Source of the DNA: an uncultured Pseudoflavonifractor sp. | GTDB lineage: Bacteria; Bacillota; Clostridia; Oscillospirales; Oscillospiraceae | Reading direction: 5' to 3' | Assembly (NCBI GenBank): GCA_947425785.1 | Contig: CANEAY010000007.1 | Span: forward strand, 1 to 64,000 | Length of the DNA stretch: 64,000 bases | In this document: positions 1-8,949 of the stretch, in pieces | Layout: every line of letters starts with the position of its first letter | Numbering within the stretch: the stretch's first letter is position 1 | Notes under the pieces: model-generated | Told to the model about the DNA's origin: nothing | Database searches by the model: none | Seen by the model: only the letters and a program-made list of their open reading frames with translations | Made by a program: the position numbers and the translations under genes

Positions 1-299
1 AACTTCTCCGGGCGCAGACAGTCATTTACATTCCCTTACCCAGGCGTGGACTGACACACTCAAAGGCTTGGTAGCTTCATTGTGCATGGTGGGCTCAAAG
101 CTTTGCCGCACTCACGTTCGCCACTCAACGACGCCCCGTCCCAAGCCGTGGCCCTCTCGGGCGGGACGGTCACGGCTTAAGCCGCGACAAGCTCAACGTT
201 ATTGTTGGCGTTTAATTGTTTTTTGCCCATTTTAAGGATGTTAGGCGCATCCGCCCGCTATTCCCACTTCCACGCCCCCGTCGAAACCAGTACGCCCCC
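1..299 (-). ncRNA. ssrA: tmRNA (transfer-messenger RNA), 3' end outside the window
   Basis: tmRNA rescues stalled ribosomes together with SmpB, whose gene lies about 1.5 kb away. On the minus strand the 5' end reads GGGGGCGTACTGGTTTCGAC, the hallmark of the tmRNA tRNA-like domain. Downstream an open reading segment ends in a proteolysis tag, GKKQLNANNNVELVAA followed by TAA at 178-180; GGC is my best guess for the resume codon. The run after the tag contains paired segments expected of pseudoknots. The TPsiC arm and acceptor 3' strand that should pair with the GGGGGCG start are not reached by position 1, so roughly 50 nt are missing. Seen: 5' motif and tag. Inferred: exact 5' end and resume codon. 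Confidence 0.93.
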
Positions 300-354
300 G
301 TCGAGCCCCCCATCAGGGGGCGAGACGGCCTATACAGGCCCGGGAAGACATCAA

Positions 355-876
355 TTAGGAGTGCTCCGGTTCCGGGTAGTCTACCCCGAAGGTGTCCACA
401 GTGACCTTCTTCATCCGCTGATCCTGGTTGGGCTTGTCGGTGTAGACGTTCCGGGGAGCCAGGACGATGGCGTCAGCCACCTCCATGCCCTCAATGACCT
501 TGCCGAAGGCGGCGTAGGCTCCGTCCAGATGGGGGGCGGGAGCCACCATGAGGAAGAACTGGCTGCCCGCCGAATTGGGGGCCATTGTCCGGGCCATGGA
601 CAGTACGCCCCGGTCATGCTTCAGGTCATTTTTGAAGCCGTTGGTGGAAAACTCGCCGTGGATGGTGTACCCGGGGCCGCCGGTTCCGGTGCCCTGGGGA
701 TCGCCGCCCTGGATCATAAAACCGGGGATGCAGCGGTGGAAAATGAGCCCGTCATAGAAGCCCTTTTTCACCAGAGAGATGAAATTGTTCACCGTGTTGG
801 GGGCCACCTCGGGGTAGAGCTCGGCCTTCATCACGCCGCCGCCCTCCATCTCGATGGTCACAATGGGATTGTTCAT
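355..876 (-). CDS. Peptidyl-prolyl cis-trans isomerase, cyclophilin type
   Basis: Single-domain cyclophilin of 173 aa that isomerises Xaa-Pro bonds and assists protein folding. The core signature FHRCIPGFMIQGGDPQGTG (about residues 47-65) carries the active-site Arg48 and the GGDP loop. No signal peptide is visible, so it is probably cytoplasmic. The ATG at 876 is preceded by AAAGGACGG. It lies between tmRNA and a membrane-protein gene on the same strand. The length is normal for a bacterial single-domain enzyme, and all the core motif residues I can check are present. Confidence 0.95.
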   Translation of the reverse strand: MNNPIVTIEMEGGGVMKAELYPEVAPNTVNNFISLVKKGFYDGLIFHRCIPGFMIQGGDPQGTGTGGPGYTIHGEFSTNGFKNDLKHDRGVLSMARTMAPNSAGSQFFLMVAPAPHLDGAYAAFGKVIEGMEVADAIVLAPRNVYTDKPNQDQRMKKVTVDTFGVDYPEPEHS

Positions 877-945
877 GGATAACCGTCCTTTCTTGTCCGT
901 GTTTGCTCCAGTAAGCTATAACAAATTTGCGTGTTCCATATGATC

Positions 946-1839
946 TCAAACCGGGCCGGAACGTCCTTCAGCCTGAACAGCCACAGGAACGCCGTTAAGA
1001 TCCACGAAGGGCACATTCCGGGCCGTGAGATACTGGCCGAAGAGCAGGGCGTTTTTTCGGCTCCAGGCGAACCGGGCCAGTTCCCGGTGTTCCTTATCAT
1101 AGAGGATATTGAACCCGCTGGAGACCCCCAGTACCACCCCGGCCACCCTGTCCGCCGGGAAGCTCCGGGACGGCTTGCCCCAAGGCTTGAAGGTGATGAG
1201 GCTTCCATCCACTGTGAGTTTGCCCTTGTCTACGGAAAACTGGGCCGGGATGGACTCTGCGGGAGGCAAAGGCCAGCAGGGGAGCATATTGAAGGTGGCC
1301 CCGCCGCCCCCGATCTGGGCCAGCCGCCGGGGATCGTGGTACCAGGCGGGGTCGGTGTACTTCAAAAGGCCGCCCCAGCTCAGCCGGGCAAAAAAGAGGC
1401 TGATGAGGATCAGGCATGCCATGGCCTTCAGGGAATCCCATTTCGTGAGGAAGGCCAGGCTCTGGCGGCAGAACTCCCGCATCTCCTCGGGATCTATGGT
1501 GATGCCCGCCGCAACCATGGGCTGGATCTTCCGCTGCACCAGGATCCAAAACAGGGACAGGGGCTGGGCCAAAGCGATGGCGGAGCGTACCGCCCACTGG
1601 GCGAACCTCATGGAACGATAGCCCCGGAGGAGCCGGTAGCCCCAGCAGGCCAGCCAGCCCACCCAGATGGCTCCGCCGAAAAAGGCCAGCCGCCCCAGGT
1701 CATCGGGGAGAAAACTCACCAGCCAGTCACAGAGAAGGGCCCCGGCGATGGCTCCCAAAAAGGCCCCAAGGAGACCGAGAAGGCGGCTCCCCTTTTTCTT
1801 GGGAAGGCCCGGCTCCGGCCCGGTGCTTCGTTCCGCCAT
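946..1839 (-). CDS. Membrane protein of unknown function
   Basis: 297-aa protein I cannot assign to a named family. The N-terminus is basic (PKKKGSR, residues 13-19) and is followed by two hydrophobic segments at about residues 20-43 and 49-68. Further hydrophobic stretches lie near 85-102 and 139-152. The C-terminal ~110 residues are soluble and rich in beta strand (KLTVDGSLITFKPWG onward), which resembles small PH-like or YcxB-like C-terminal domains; that comparison is inference. The start lies 5 nt after the smpB stop, so it is probably translated with smpB as one transcript, and the cyclophilin gene follows after a ~70-nt gap. Confidence 0.8.
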   Translation of the reverse strand: MAERSTGPEPGLPKKKGSRLLGLLGAFLGAIAGALLCDWLVSFLPDDLGRLAFFGGAIWVGWLACWGYRLLRGYRSMRFAQWAVRSAIALAQPLSLFWILVQRKIQPMVAAGITIDPEEMREFCRQSLAFLTKWDSLKAMACLILISLFFARLSWGGLLKYTDPAWYHDPRRLAQIGGGGATFNMLPCWPLPPAESIPAQFSVDKGKLTVDGSLITFKPWGKPSRSFPADRVAGVVLGVSSGFNILYDKEHRELARFAWSRKNALLFGQYLTARNVPFVDLNGVPVAVQAEGRSGPV

Positions 1840-1844
1840 GGCCC

Positions 1845-2309
1845 TTACCGGTTAAAGCTCTTCAGGGCCCGATCCATGGCCCGCTTGGAGTCCCGTTCCG
1901 CGGCGGAGGCCCGCTTGTCGTAGAGCTTCTTGCCCTTGCACAGGCCGATCTCTACCTTCACTCTGGAGTCCTTGAAGTAGAGGGAGAGGGGCACCAGGGT
2001 CAGCCCGTCCCGCTGGACGGTGCCCAGAAGGCGCATGATCTCCCGCTTGTGCATCAGCAGCTTCCGGGTGCGGCGGGGGTCTTTGTTGAAGATGTTGCCC
2101 TTTTCGTAGGGGCTGATATGTACCCCATAGAGCCACAGTTCCCCGTCCTTCACCTGGCACCAGCTGTCCTTCAGGTTGGCGCCCCCCTGGCGGATGGACT
2201 TGACCTCCGTGCCGGAAAGGACGACGCCGGCCTCATACCGCTCCTCTACGAAATAGTCGTGAAAAGCCTTGGCGTTCTTGGCGATGGGCTTGGTGCCTTT
2301 CTTGTCCAT
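1845..2309 (-). CDS. smpB: SsrA-binding protein SmpB
   Basis: SmpB binds tmRNA and delivers it to stalled ribosomes for trans-translation. The 154-aa sequence shows the family pattern: an N-terminal [20 protein letters not shown], the [17 protein letters not shown] block, [22 protein letters not shown], and a basic tail ([19 protein letters not shown]) that forms a helix in the empty mRNA channel. Its length is typical. A strong Shine-Dalgarno sequence (AGAAAGGAGG) precedes the ATG. Its RNA partner ssrA is on the same strand about 1.5 kb downstream, a common arrangement in Firmicutes. Confidence 0.98.
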   Translation of the reverse strand: MDKKGTKPIAKNAKAFHDYFVEERYEAGVVLSGTEVKSIRQGGANLKDSWCQVKDGELWLYGVHISPYEKGNIFNKDPRRTRKLLMHKREIMRLLGTVQRDGLTLVPLSLYFKDSRVKVEIGLCKGKKLYDKRASAAERDSKRAMDRALKSFNR

Positions 2310-2376
2310 GGGGACACCTCCTTTCTGGAAGGGTACCCCACATTATATCATATTTTTCCAGAAAGTAAACTTGAAA

Positions 2377-2664
2377 TTATGTAGGATACCGGCGGACACG
2401 TCCTCTGCGCAGGGGACGGCGAGAGATGGGCCGGGCCGGGAGGGCGTGGGCGGCGTGGGCGAAGAGCATGACCTCCCACTGGCCGGGGTAGAGCTCCAGC
2501 TCCACCGCCTCCGCCAGAGGGATACCGGCCTGGGCACAGACCGCCCTGGTGAGGGAGAGGGCCTGCTCCAGAGTGAGGCTGGCGGGGGAGAGACCGTAGG
2601 GGAAGAGGTCGGTGGGAGTGAGGGAGAGGGCGACGCCGGCGTCGCCGATGGGCTGGATGGTCAT
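2377..2664 (-). CDS. Small hypothetical protein (95 aa)
   Basis: No family recognised. The protein is acidic and hydrophobic in its first 70 residues (MTIQPIGDAGVALSLTPTDL; LYPGQWEVMLFAHA) and ends in a strongly basic tail (RPISRRPLRRGRVRRYPT). The gene is accepted because the ATG follows a very strong ribosome binding site (CAAAGGAGG, 6 nt spacing) and codon use matches its neighbours. It lies about 65 bp upstream of smpB on the same strand and may share its transcript. It has no signal peptide or clear membrane segment. Confidence 0.6.
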   Translation of the reverse strand: MTIQPIGDAGVALSLTPTDLFPYGLSPASLTLEQALSLTRAVCAQAGIPLAEAVELELYPGQWEVMLFAHAAHALPARPISRRPLRRGRVRRYPT

Positions 2665-2765
2665 GGTGGGCCTCCTTTGACAGTATTGCCTTCATTATAA
2701 GTCCTTGTGCCCCGGAGGTACAGCTGTAAAGTTTGGAAGGAAAACGGGAAAATCCAAAGTTTCAG

Positions 2766-2795
2766 GTGACAGGGCGGGCCAATATGTGGTATACT
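2766..2795 (+). promoter_or_regulatory. Sigma-70-type promoter of the NUDIX/wal operon
   Basis: GTGACA (2766-2771), 18-nt spacer, TATACT (2790-2795). It lies 31 bp before the NUDIX ATG and is the only good promoter seen before the six-gene operon. It is assigned by motif only. Confidence 0.55.
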
Positions 2796-2826
2796 ACAAG
2801 CAGTATGTGCTATTGGAAGTGATACC

Positions 2827-3384
2827 ATGGAGCTGTACGAGGAGACGGTGGACAGCCAGGTGCTTTTTGAAGGGAAGATCGTAAGGCTTCGGAAGGACAC
2901 CGTCCGTCTGCCCAACGGAGCGCTGGCCAGCCGCGAGGTGGTGGAGCATCCCGGCGGCGTATGTGTGCTGCCCATGGAGGAGGACGGCACGGTCTATACC
3001 GTGCGGCAGTTCCGCTACCCCTTTGGCCGGGTCGTGGAGGAGCTGCCCGCAGGGAAGCTGGACTCCCCGTCGGAGCCCCATAGGGACGCGGCTCTTCGGG
3101 AGCTGCGGGAGGAGATCGGGGCGCAGCCGGAGGAGTTTATCTACCTGGGCTGTCTTCTGGCCTCCCCCGGATTTTCTGGAGAGGTGCTACATATGTACCT
3201 GGCCCGGGGACTGAAGTTTGGCGAACAGCATTTGGACGCCGACGAGTTTTTGGAGGTCAGACACGCTGATTTTGAGACGCTGGTCCAGCGGGTCATGACG
3301 GGAGAGCTGACTGACGCCAAGACCGTGGCGTGTATTTTGAAAGCGAAGGAATACATGAGCCGAGAGGCGGGAGGAACAAAATGA
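2827..3384 (+). CDS. NUDIX hydrolase, ADP-ribose pyrophosphatase type
   Basis: 185-aa enzyme predicted to hydrolyse ADP-ribose or a related nucleoside diphosphate sugar. The catalytic helix RELREEIG (91-98) is intact and follows the PAGKLD strand, which is typical of the ADP-ribose pyrophosphatase branch. The Nudix box has six rather than five residues between its first Gly (76) and Glu (83), a one-residue insertion. A Pro-containing loop follows (LASPGFSGEVLHMYLARGL), as expected for this branch. Its stop codon overlaps the start of the response regulator (AAAATGA), so the two are translationally coupled. Why this enzyme leads a wal-type operon is unknown. Confidence 0.9.
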   Translation: MELYEETVDSQVLFEGKIVRLRKDTVRLPNGALASREVVEHPGGVCVLPMEEDGTVYTVRQFRYPFGRVVEELPAGKLDSPSEPHRDAALRELREEIGAQPEEFIYLGCLLASPGFSGEVLHMYLARGLKFGEQHLDADEFLEVRHADFETLVQRVMTGELTDAKTVACILKAKEYMSREAGGTK

Positions 3385-4097
3385 GCAAGAAGATCCTCAT
3401 TGTGGAAGATGAGAAGAATATCGTGGATATCCTGGCCTTCAACCTGGGCAAGGAGGGCTATGACACTATAGAGGCCTACGACGGAGAGACCGGGTTGAAG
3501 CTGGCCCTGGAGCAGGATCCCGACCTGATCCTGCTGGATCTGATGCTGCCCCGGATGGATGGCTTCGATGTGTGTAAGTCGGTGCGGGAGCGCAACCGCT
3601 CTACCCCTATCATCATGCTCACCGCCCGGGAGGAGGAGAGCGACAAGGTCTTCGGCCTGGAGCTGGGCGCCGACGACTACATAACCAAGCCCTTCTCCAT
3701 GCGGGAGCTGCTGGCCCGGGTGAAGGCCAACATCCGCCGCACCGAAATGCTCACCGCCCAGCCCACCGACTCTGGCGCGGGGGAGGGACAGCGGCTGGAG
3801 CGGGGCCGTATTCTGGTGGACATCGCCCTGCTCATGGCCTTCAAGGATGGAAAGGCCCTGGATCTGACCCAGCGGGAGTTCGAGCTTTTGAAGTTTATGG
3901 CCGCCCAGCCGGAGAAGGTCTTCTCCCGGGAGGCGCTGATGGAGCACGTGTGGAACTACGACGGCTATGTGGGCGACGTGCGGGCGGTGGACGTGGCCGT
4001 GCGGCGGCTGCGGGAGAAGGTGGAGGACGACCCGGCCAACCCCAAGTTCATCATCACCCGGCGGGGGCTGGGCTATCTGTTCCACCAGGAGGGATAG
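3381..4097 (+). CDS. walR: Response regulator, OmpR/PhoB family (WalR-like)
   Basis: 238-aa two-component regulator. The receiver domain (1-120) has the acidic pocket E9-D10, phosphoacceptor Asp53 (LILLDLMLP) and the Lys of ITKPFSMREL. The C-terminal winged helix (about 140-235) has LTQREFELLKFMAAQPEKVFSREALMEHVW and the VDVAVRRLREKVEDDP recognition segment. The ATG at 3381 follows GGGAGG and overlaps the NUDIX stop. Assignment to WalR (YycF) rests on the linked WalK-like kinase, YycH and YycI; a PhoP-like role cannot be excluded from sequence alone. WalRK controls cell-wall turnover in Firmicutes. Confidence 0.93.
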   Translation: MSKKILIVEDEKNIVDILAFNLGKEGYDTIEAYDGETGLKLALEQDPDLILLDLMLPRMDGFDVCKSVRERNRSTPIIMLTAREEESDKVFGLELGADDYITKPFSMRELLARVKANIRRTEMLTAQPTDSGAGEGQRLERGRILVDIALLMAFKDGKALDLTQREFELLKFMAAQPEKVFSREALMEHVWNYDGYVGDVRAVDVAVRRLREKVEDDPANPKFIITRRGLGYLFHQEG

Positions 4098-4101
4098 ACC
4101 G

Positions 4102-5781
4102 TTGGGAACAAAGCTGGGCAACCTGCATGTGAAAGGGGCCTATTTGGAGGAGGTCTCCGCTTTGCTGCCCAAGGCTTTGGTGGGACAGTGGGCAGAGGGG
4201 TTCGTCTCCGCTTATCAGGAGGAGTTTCAGTGGGGCAGCGTAGAGCGGGAGGGGAAGAAGCTCTCCCGAAGGCTGCCCCAGGCAGTGGTGCTCTCCGCCG
4301 CTCTTTTTGACGACGATGTGGTAAGTTTTGAGCTCTTTCAGGCCGGAAAGAGGCTGACAGGGCACCTTTTAAATCCCTATGAGAATGAAAACAAGCCGGG
4401 GAACATCCGGCTGTTTCGGGAAGCCCTGGGCCTTCCCCCTGAGGATGAGAAGCGGCTGAGAGCCGTCTGGAAGAAGGGGGACGCCTGTGAACAGCTGAAA
4501 CTGACGGCGGCCCTTTTGGGCCTGCCCCTGTGGGCGGACAAGGAATTTCCGCCCACAAAGCCCGCTGCTCGGGACGAGGCCCGGGCAGACGCCTGGCTGG
4601 CGAACCACCCCGACCCGCCCAAACTCAAGAGTACGACCCGGGCAGAGGTCATTCAGGAGCTGCCCCAAATGGTGGTGTCGGCCGGTTATTCCATGGAGAC
4701 GGACAGTAAGTATCACATTTTGACCCCGACGGACGGGGAGGGGCAGTACCTGTCCCCCGCCAACCAGCTCTGGCGGCTGGAGGCGGACAAGGGCCTTGTG
4801 TGCGTGGGGCCCCAGGGGGGCTTTGACCCTGATAAGACCTGCCGCATCGAGGGCGGGAGGATCGTGTCTCTTTCCCAGGGGTGGAGCGAAATGGGCTTCT
4901 CCACGGGAAGCGTCATCGACTACGACTCCCAGGATATTCTGCCCTGGCAGGAGCCCCTGGAATGTGAGGGCCGGGCGGTGGCCGCCAACGACCCCAAGGT
5001 ATTCCGTCTGCTGCCCGACGGGGGCTTTTGGGGTGGCTTCGTCTTCGCCTCCGACTACGGCCCCCCCGCCTATGCAGTCGCCCGGTTTGGGCCGGATGGG
5101 CGGCCCCGATGGAGCAGGGCCCTGCCCCAATTTACCAGCGTGATGACGGTCACCCAGGAGCGCGTCTATATTTCCGATACCAGCGATGAAGAGTGCCAGC
5201 GGCTGTCCTGGCTTGATCTGGAGGGGCGGCAGGGCTCCCAGGCAGAAGTGGAACAGAACACCCGGTTCCTTCTGTGGAGAGAGGGCCTCTATTTGGTCAG
5301 GACGGACTATCTCGCGCAAAAAACCACGCTTTTCCGTTTGGACGCCGAGCTGAATCTGCTGGGCCGGGTGGAGCTGCCCGGCTGGTGCAATTGGGATGTC
5401 GCCTTTTCTCCCAGTGGGGATACCCTGTTTTTGTCCTCTTATACCCAGGGCCTGTGGCTCCTGGATCCCGGGGATCTGTCCATCCGCCAACAGCTTCTCG
5501 TGAAGGACAAGCAGTGGGGAGCCTGGGCCGACCGGGCGGGCCGCTATTGGGTCTGCTCGGGCAGCGGCACCCTGATGGGCTATGACGAGACCCTCCGCCC
5601 CGTCTCCCGCCACCGGCTCAAGGGGGCGGTCTGCGGCGTCGTGGCCGGGGAGGCGGGCCTCACCGTGGCGGCCTATGACGAGGCCAAATACGATTACCGG
5701 CTGGTGGATGGAGAGCTGATCTCCAAACCCAAGGATCCCAAGCGTCCCTACAGCACCCTGCGGGTCTATCAGATCTCCTGA
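4102..5781 (+). CDS. Unknown protein with a C-terminal beta-propeller-like region, inside the wal operon
   Basis: 559-aa protein with no signal peptide or membrane segment, so probably cytoplasmic. Residues 1-170 look helical. From about residue 180 there are repeated strand-turn units such as GDTLFLSSYTQGLWLLDPGDL and GRYWVCSGSGTLMGYDETL, as in WD40/PQQ-like propellers; this is my structural reading, not a family match. The TTG start at 4102 is chosen because it follows AGGAGGG by ~8 nt, while longer in-frame extensions would run through the regulator's coding sequence. It starts 4 nt after the regulator stop and separates regulator from kinase, which are usually adjacent. A role in kinase regulation is only a guess. 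Confidence 0.75.
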   Translation: MGTKLGNLHVKGAYLEEVSALLPKALVGQWAEGFVSAYQEEFQWGSVEREGKKLSRRLPQAVVLSAALFDDDVVSFELFQAGKRLTGHLLNPYENENKPGNIRLFREALGLPPEDEKRLRAVWKKGDACEQLKLTAALLGLPLWADKEFPPTKPAARDEARADAWLANHPDPPKLKSTTRAEVIQELPQMVVSAGYSMETDSKYHILTPTDGEGQYLSPANQLWRLEADKGLVCVGPQGGFDPDKTCRIEGGRIVSLSQGWSEMGFSTGSVIDYDSQDILPWQEPLECEGRAVAANDPKVFRLLPDGGFWGGFVFASDYGPPAYAVARFGPDGRPRWSRALPQFTSVMTVTQERVYISDTSDEECQRLSWLDLEGRQGSQAEVEQNTRFLLWREGLYLVRTDYLAQKTTLFRLDAELNLLGRVELPGWCNWDVAFSPSGDTLFLSSYTQGLWLLDPGDLSIRQQLLVKDKQWGAWADRAGRYWVCSGSGTLMGYDETLRPVSRHRLKGAVCGVVAGEAGLTVAAYDEAKYDYRLVDGELISKPKDPKRPYSTLRVYQIS

Positions 5782-5828
5782 TATATCCCCGCATAATTCC
5801 TTTCCATTTTCCCAAAGGGGGTGGCCCT

Positions 5829-7625
5829 GTGTTCCGCAGCCTGCATATGAAGCTCATGCTCATCATGACGCTGCTCATTATCTCGCTGATGACCGTGGTG
5901 GGCGCATTTTTGGTGAACTCGGTGTCCGGGTTTTATCTCAACCAGTTTTACGACCAGATGCAAAGTGTGTTCCAAAATGACGTGGAGTTCGTCCAGGATC
6001 TGCAAAATGCCGCCGAGGACGAGGAGGACGGCGCGGAGCAGATCGGGCAGATGCTGCGCACCTATACAGGCAATCTGGGCGTGGACGGCCAGACCCGGAA
6101 CTATTATGTGCTGGACGCCGCCACCAGCGCATGCCTGACCAGCTCCGACAGCGCCGAGCACAGCGGGAACCTGCCTATGACCCACAACCTCTCCGCCGCC
6201 CTCACCGGGACGGTGGGGGACGCCTCCGACGCCTCGGCGGCCTATATGGACGTGGCCATCCCCATTTGCCGGGGAGGGCGGGACTATGTGGTCTACATCA
6301 AGGACAACAAGCAGACCGTGCAGAACCTGACCGGTCAGATGGTGACCCTCATCCTGGAGGCGCTGGCCTTTGGCATCGCCATTTCCGTACTGCTCTCCTT
6401 CCTGCTGTCCAAGACCCTCATCACCCCCATTGAACGGCTCACCGAGGGCGCGGAGGAGGTGGCGGAGGGCGATTTCTCCCACAAGATCGAGGTGGACTCC
6501 AGGGATGAGATCGGCGTGCTCACCGCCACCTTCAACAACATGGCGGGGCAGCTGAAAAACACCATCCAGGAGGTGGAAAACGAGCGCAACAAGCTGGACA
6601 CCCTCTTTTTGTGCATGACCGACGGGGTGCTGGCCTTTACGCCCAGGGGGGAGATCATCCACTCCAACCCCGCCGCCGAGGAGATGCTGGGCCGGCCGCT
6701 TCCGGTGGGGGAGGTCATTGACTACGCCGCCATCTTCGGCGGCGGGGCGATCCAGGAGGAGCTGCTGGCCGACCGGCGGGAGGGCTATGTCTCCGCCAGC
6801 CTGGAGCTGGGAGGACGAAGCCTGGAGCTGCTGATGGCGCTTTTTGACAAGGAGCACCGGGAGCAGACCGGCGTGCTGGTGGTGATCCACGATGTGACCG
6901 AACGGCACAAGACCGAGGAGATGCGCAAGGAGTTTGTGGCCAACGTCTCCCACGAGCTGCGCACCCCCCTGACCAATATCCACTCCTATGCCGAGACCCT
7001 GGTGGACAACGCCGGGGCCCTGCCGGCGGACACGGAAAAAAACTTTTTGAGCGTGATCCTCAGCGAGTCTGACCGGATGGCTCACATTGTCCAGGACCTG
7101 CTCACCCTGTCCCGGTTCGACTCCGGCCGGGGAGAGCTGAACCTGACCTCCTTTTCCTTTGCCGAAGCCATCGAGAGCATGGTCAGCGCCAACATGATGG
7201 AGGCCCAGCGCCACGGCCACAGCCTGACCATGGTGCTGGAGCCGGGACTGCCCCAGATCACGGCGGATCGGGAGCGGGTGACCCAGGTGATGATGAACGT
7301 GGTGTCCAACGCCATCAAATATACTCCAGACGGAGGGAAGATCGAGGTCTCTGCCGGGAAGCTGGACAGCGGCCGGGTATGGCTGGAGGTCAGCGACAAC
7401 GGCATCGGCATCCCCAAGCAGGACAGAGGCCGCATCTTTGAGCGGTTCTACCGGGTGGACAAGGCCCGCTCCCGGGAGTCGGGCGGCACCGGCCTGGGGC
7501 TGTCCATCGCCAAGGAGATCGTAGACCAGCATCAGGGAGATATCCGCATCGTGGACAAGCCCGAGCCCGGCCTTACCATCCGGGTGGAGCTGCCAGTGAG
7601 GGGGCCGAAGAATGGCAAGGCGTAA
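5829..7625 (+). CDS. walK: Sensor histidine kinase, WalK-like (HAMP-PAS-HisKA-HATPase)
   Basis: 598-aa membrane kinase. Order: TM1 (about 9-31), an extracytoplasmic domain of ~140 residues, TM2 (about 173-195), HAMP (LITPIERLTEGAEEVAEGDF), PAS (about 255-355), dimerisation helix with phospho-His375 in FVANVSHELRTPLTNIH, and an ATPase domain with the N box (NVVSNAIKYTPDGG), DNGIGIP and GGTGLGLSIAK motifs. The GTG start at 5829 follows AAAGGGGG. The domain order matches WalK (YycG), and YycH and YycI follow directly. It should phosphorylate the regulator at 3381-4097. Its last codons overlap the yycH start. Confidence 0.95.
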   Translation: MFRSLHMKLMLIMTLLIISLMTVVGAFLVNSVSGFYLNQFYDQMQSVFQNDVEFVQDLQNAAEDEEDGAEQIGQMLRTYTGNLGVDGQTRNYYVLDAATSACLTSSDSAEHSGNLPMTHNLSAALTGTVGDASDASAAYMDVAIPICRGGRDYVVYIKDNKQTVQNLTGQMVTLILEALAFGIAISVLLSFLLSKTLITPIERLTEGAEEVAEGDFSHKIEVDSRDEIGVLTATFNNMAGQLKNTIQEVENERNKLDTLFLCMTDGVLAFTPRGEIIHSNPAAEEMLGRPLPVGEVIDYAAIFGGGAIQEELLADRREGYVSASLELGGRSLELLMALFDKEHREQTGVLVVIHDVTERHKTEEMRKEFVANVSHELRTPLTNIHSYAETLVDNAGALPADTEKNFLSVILSESDRMAHIVQDLLTLSRFDSGRGELNLTSFSFAEAIESMVSANMMEAQRHGHSLTMVLEPGLPQITADRERVTQVMMNVVSNAIKYTPDGGKIEVSAGKLDSGRVWLEVSDNGIGIPKQDRGRIFERFYRVDKARSRESGGTGLGLSIAKEIVDQHQGDIRIVDKPEPGLTIRVELPVRGPKNGKA

Positions 7626-8928
7626 GTGGTCGCCGCCCATGGCCAGGCCCACCGCCAGACAGCGGGTGGTGGAGCTGTGCAAGGACGCGCTCATTCTGGC
7701 GCTGACCTGCTCGGCGGTGCTGCTGGCCCTCCAGACCCCCATGTTCTCTCAGATGCAGGACTGGATGGCCGAACCGGCGGAGCCGGTCTCAACGGTGGAT
7801 CAGCCCCGCTATGAGGCGGTGGCCCCCTATCTGGTATCGGTGCGCAACGGTATGGGGCTCTATGGGGTGAGCTATGACGAAAATCTGGTGGGCCGGGCTT
7901 TTGACCGGATCTCCTACCTGCTGGGGGAGGGCTTCGCCACCGCCGGTACGGCGGAGAGCATGACCCGCCGCCAGTTCCAGGAGCTGATGGAAGCGCCGGG
8001 GCTGTACTGCGCCTTTCAGGGCACGCCGCCTATGAGTGTGCTGTCGGACTGGCTGGGCAGCGGGCAAGACATTTCCGGGCAGGCAGAGGCGCTGCTGCTG
8101 GCCTGGGACGGTACGGAGGTATGGCTGTGCTGGCGGACGGGCAACGTTTACCGCCGCGCCCGCACCCAGGTGGTCTATGAGGGGCACCTGGAGGAAGTCC
8201 TTGGGGAATTCAGCCCCAACGGCGCGGCCTTCGCCTACACGCTGACCCAATATGACAAGACCTACGGAACCCTGGATCCCTTTGTGCTGGTGCCCATGGT
8301 CGCGCCCCAGCCCCAGATATACGCCGCCTCCTCTCCGGATCTGGTGGGAGACCGGGAGGCGCTGGAGCGGGTGCTGGGCTCCCTGGGCTTTCAGTCCGGG
8401 GTGGATTTCGCCTACGAGTCCGCAGGCGAGCTGGCCATCAACGAAAATGGAGACCGGCTGCGGCTGAGCGCGGCGGGAAAGGTGACCTTCCACGCCGGGG
8501 AGGAGCCCCGCTACAGCGTCCCCTGCGCTGGGGAGGCCCCCACCGCCGCCGAGGCGGCCGAGGCCGCCTGGGAGCTGCTGGGCCGGGCCGTGGGCCCCTG
8601 GAAGGGGGAGGCGGACTACGTCCTCGCCGGGGTGGAGGCCGCCGCCGATGGCTGGAAGGTGCGCTTCCAGGCCCGCCTGGGCGGCGTGCCCGTGTGGACA
8701 GGGGAGAGCGGCGACGCCGCCTGGTTCACCGTCAAGGGCCGCCGCATCAGCGATTTCAGCTTGAGCCTGCGCACCTGCGCCGGGACGGGGATGACCTCCG
8801 CCGTCCCCGGCGAGCGGCTGGCGGCCGCCGCCATGGACTCCCTGCCCACGCCAGGGGGGAAGCTGGTGCTGCGCTACAGCGACAACGGCCAGGCGGAGCT
8901 CACCGCCGGCTGGGTGGCGGAGGAATGA
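7612..8928 (+). CDS. yycH: YycH-type regulator of the WalK kinase
   Basis: 438-aa protein with a single N-terminal membrane anchor (about residues 27-44) and a large outer domain. In Bacillus and Staphylococcus, YycH and YycI contact WalK in the membrane and tune its activity. Assignment rests on this topology plus position directly after the kinase (14-nt overlap) and before a YycI-type gene; overall sequence conservation in this family is low. The outer region is rich in AAEAAEAAWELLGRAVG-type helices and strand-rich segments. Confidence 0.8.
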   Translation: MARRKWSPPMARPTARQRVVELCKDALILALTCSAVLLALQTPMFSQMQDWMAEPAEPVSTVDQPRYEAVAPYLVSVRNGMGLYGVSYDENLVGRAFDRISYLLGEGFATAGTAESMTRRQFQELMEAPGLYCAFQGTPPMSVLSDWLGSGQDISGQAEALLLAWDGTEVWLCWRTGNVYRRARTQVVYEGHLEEVLGEFSPNGAAFAYTLTQYDKTYGTLDPFVLVPMVAPQPQIYAASSPDLVGDREALERVLGSLGFQSGVDFAYESAGELAINENGDRLRLSAAGKVTFHAGEEPRYSVPCAGEAPTAAEAAEAAWELLGRAVGPWKGEADYVLAGVEAAADGWKVRFQARLGGVPVWTGESGDAAWFTVKGRRISDFSLSLRTCAGTGMTSAVPGERLAAAAMDSLPTPGGKLVLRYSDNGQAELTAGWVAEE

Positions 8929-8949
8929 CCCTGGGATAGGAGGTGCGCC

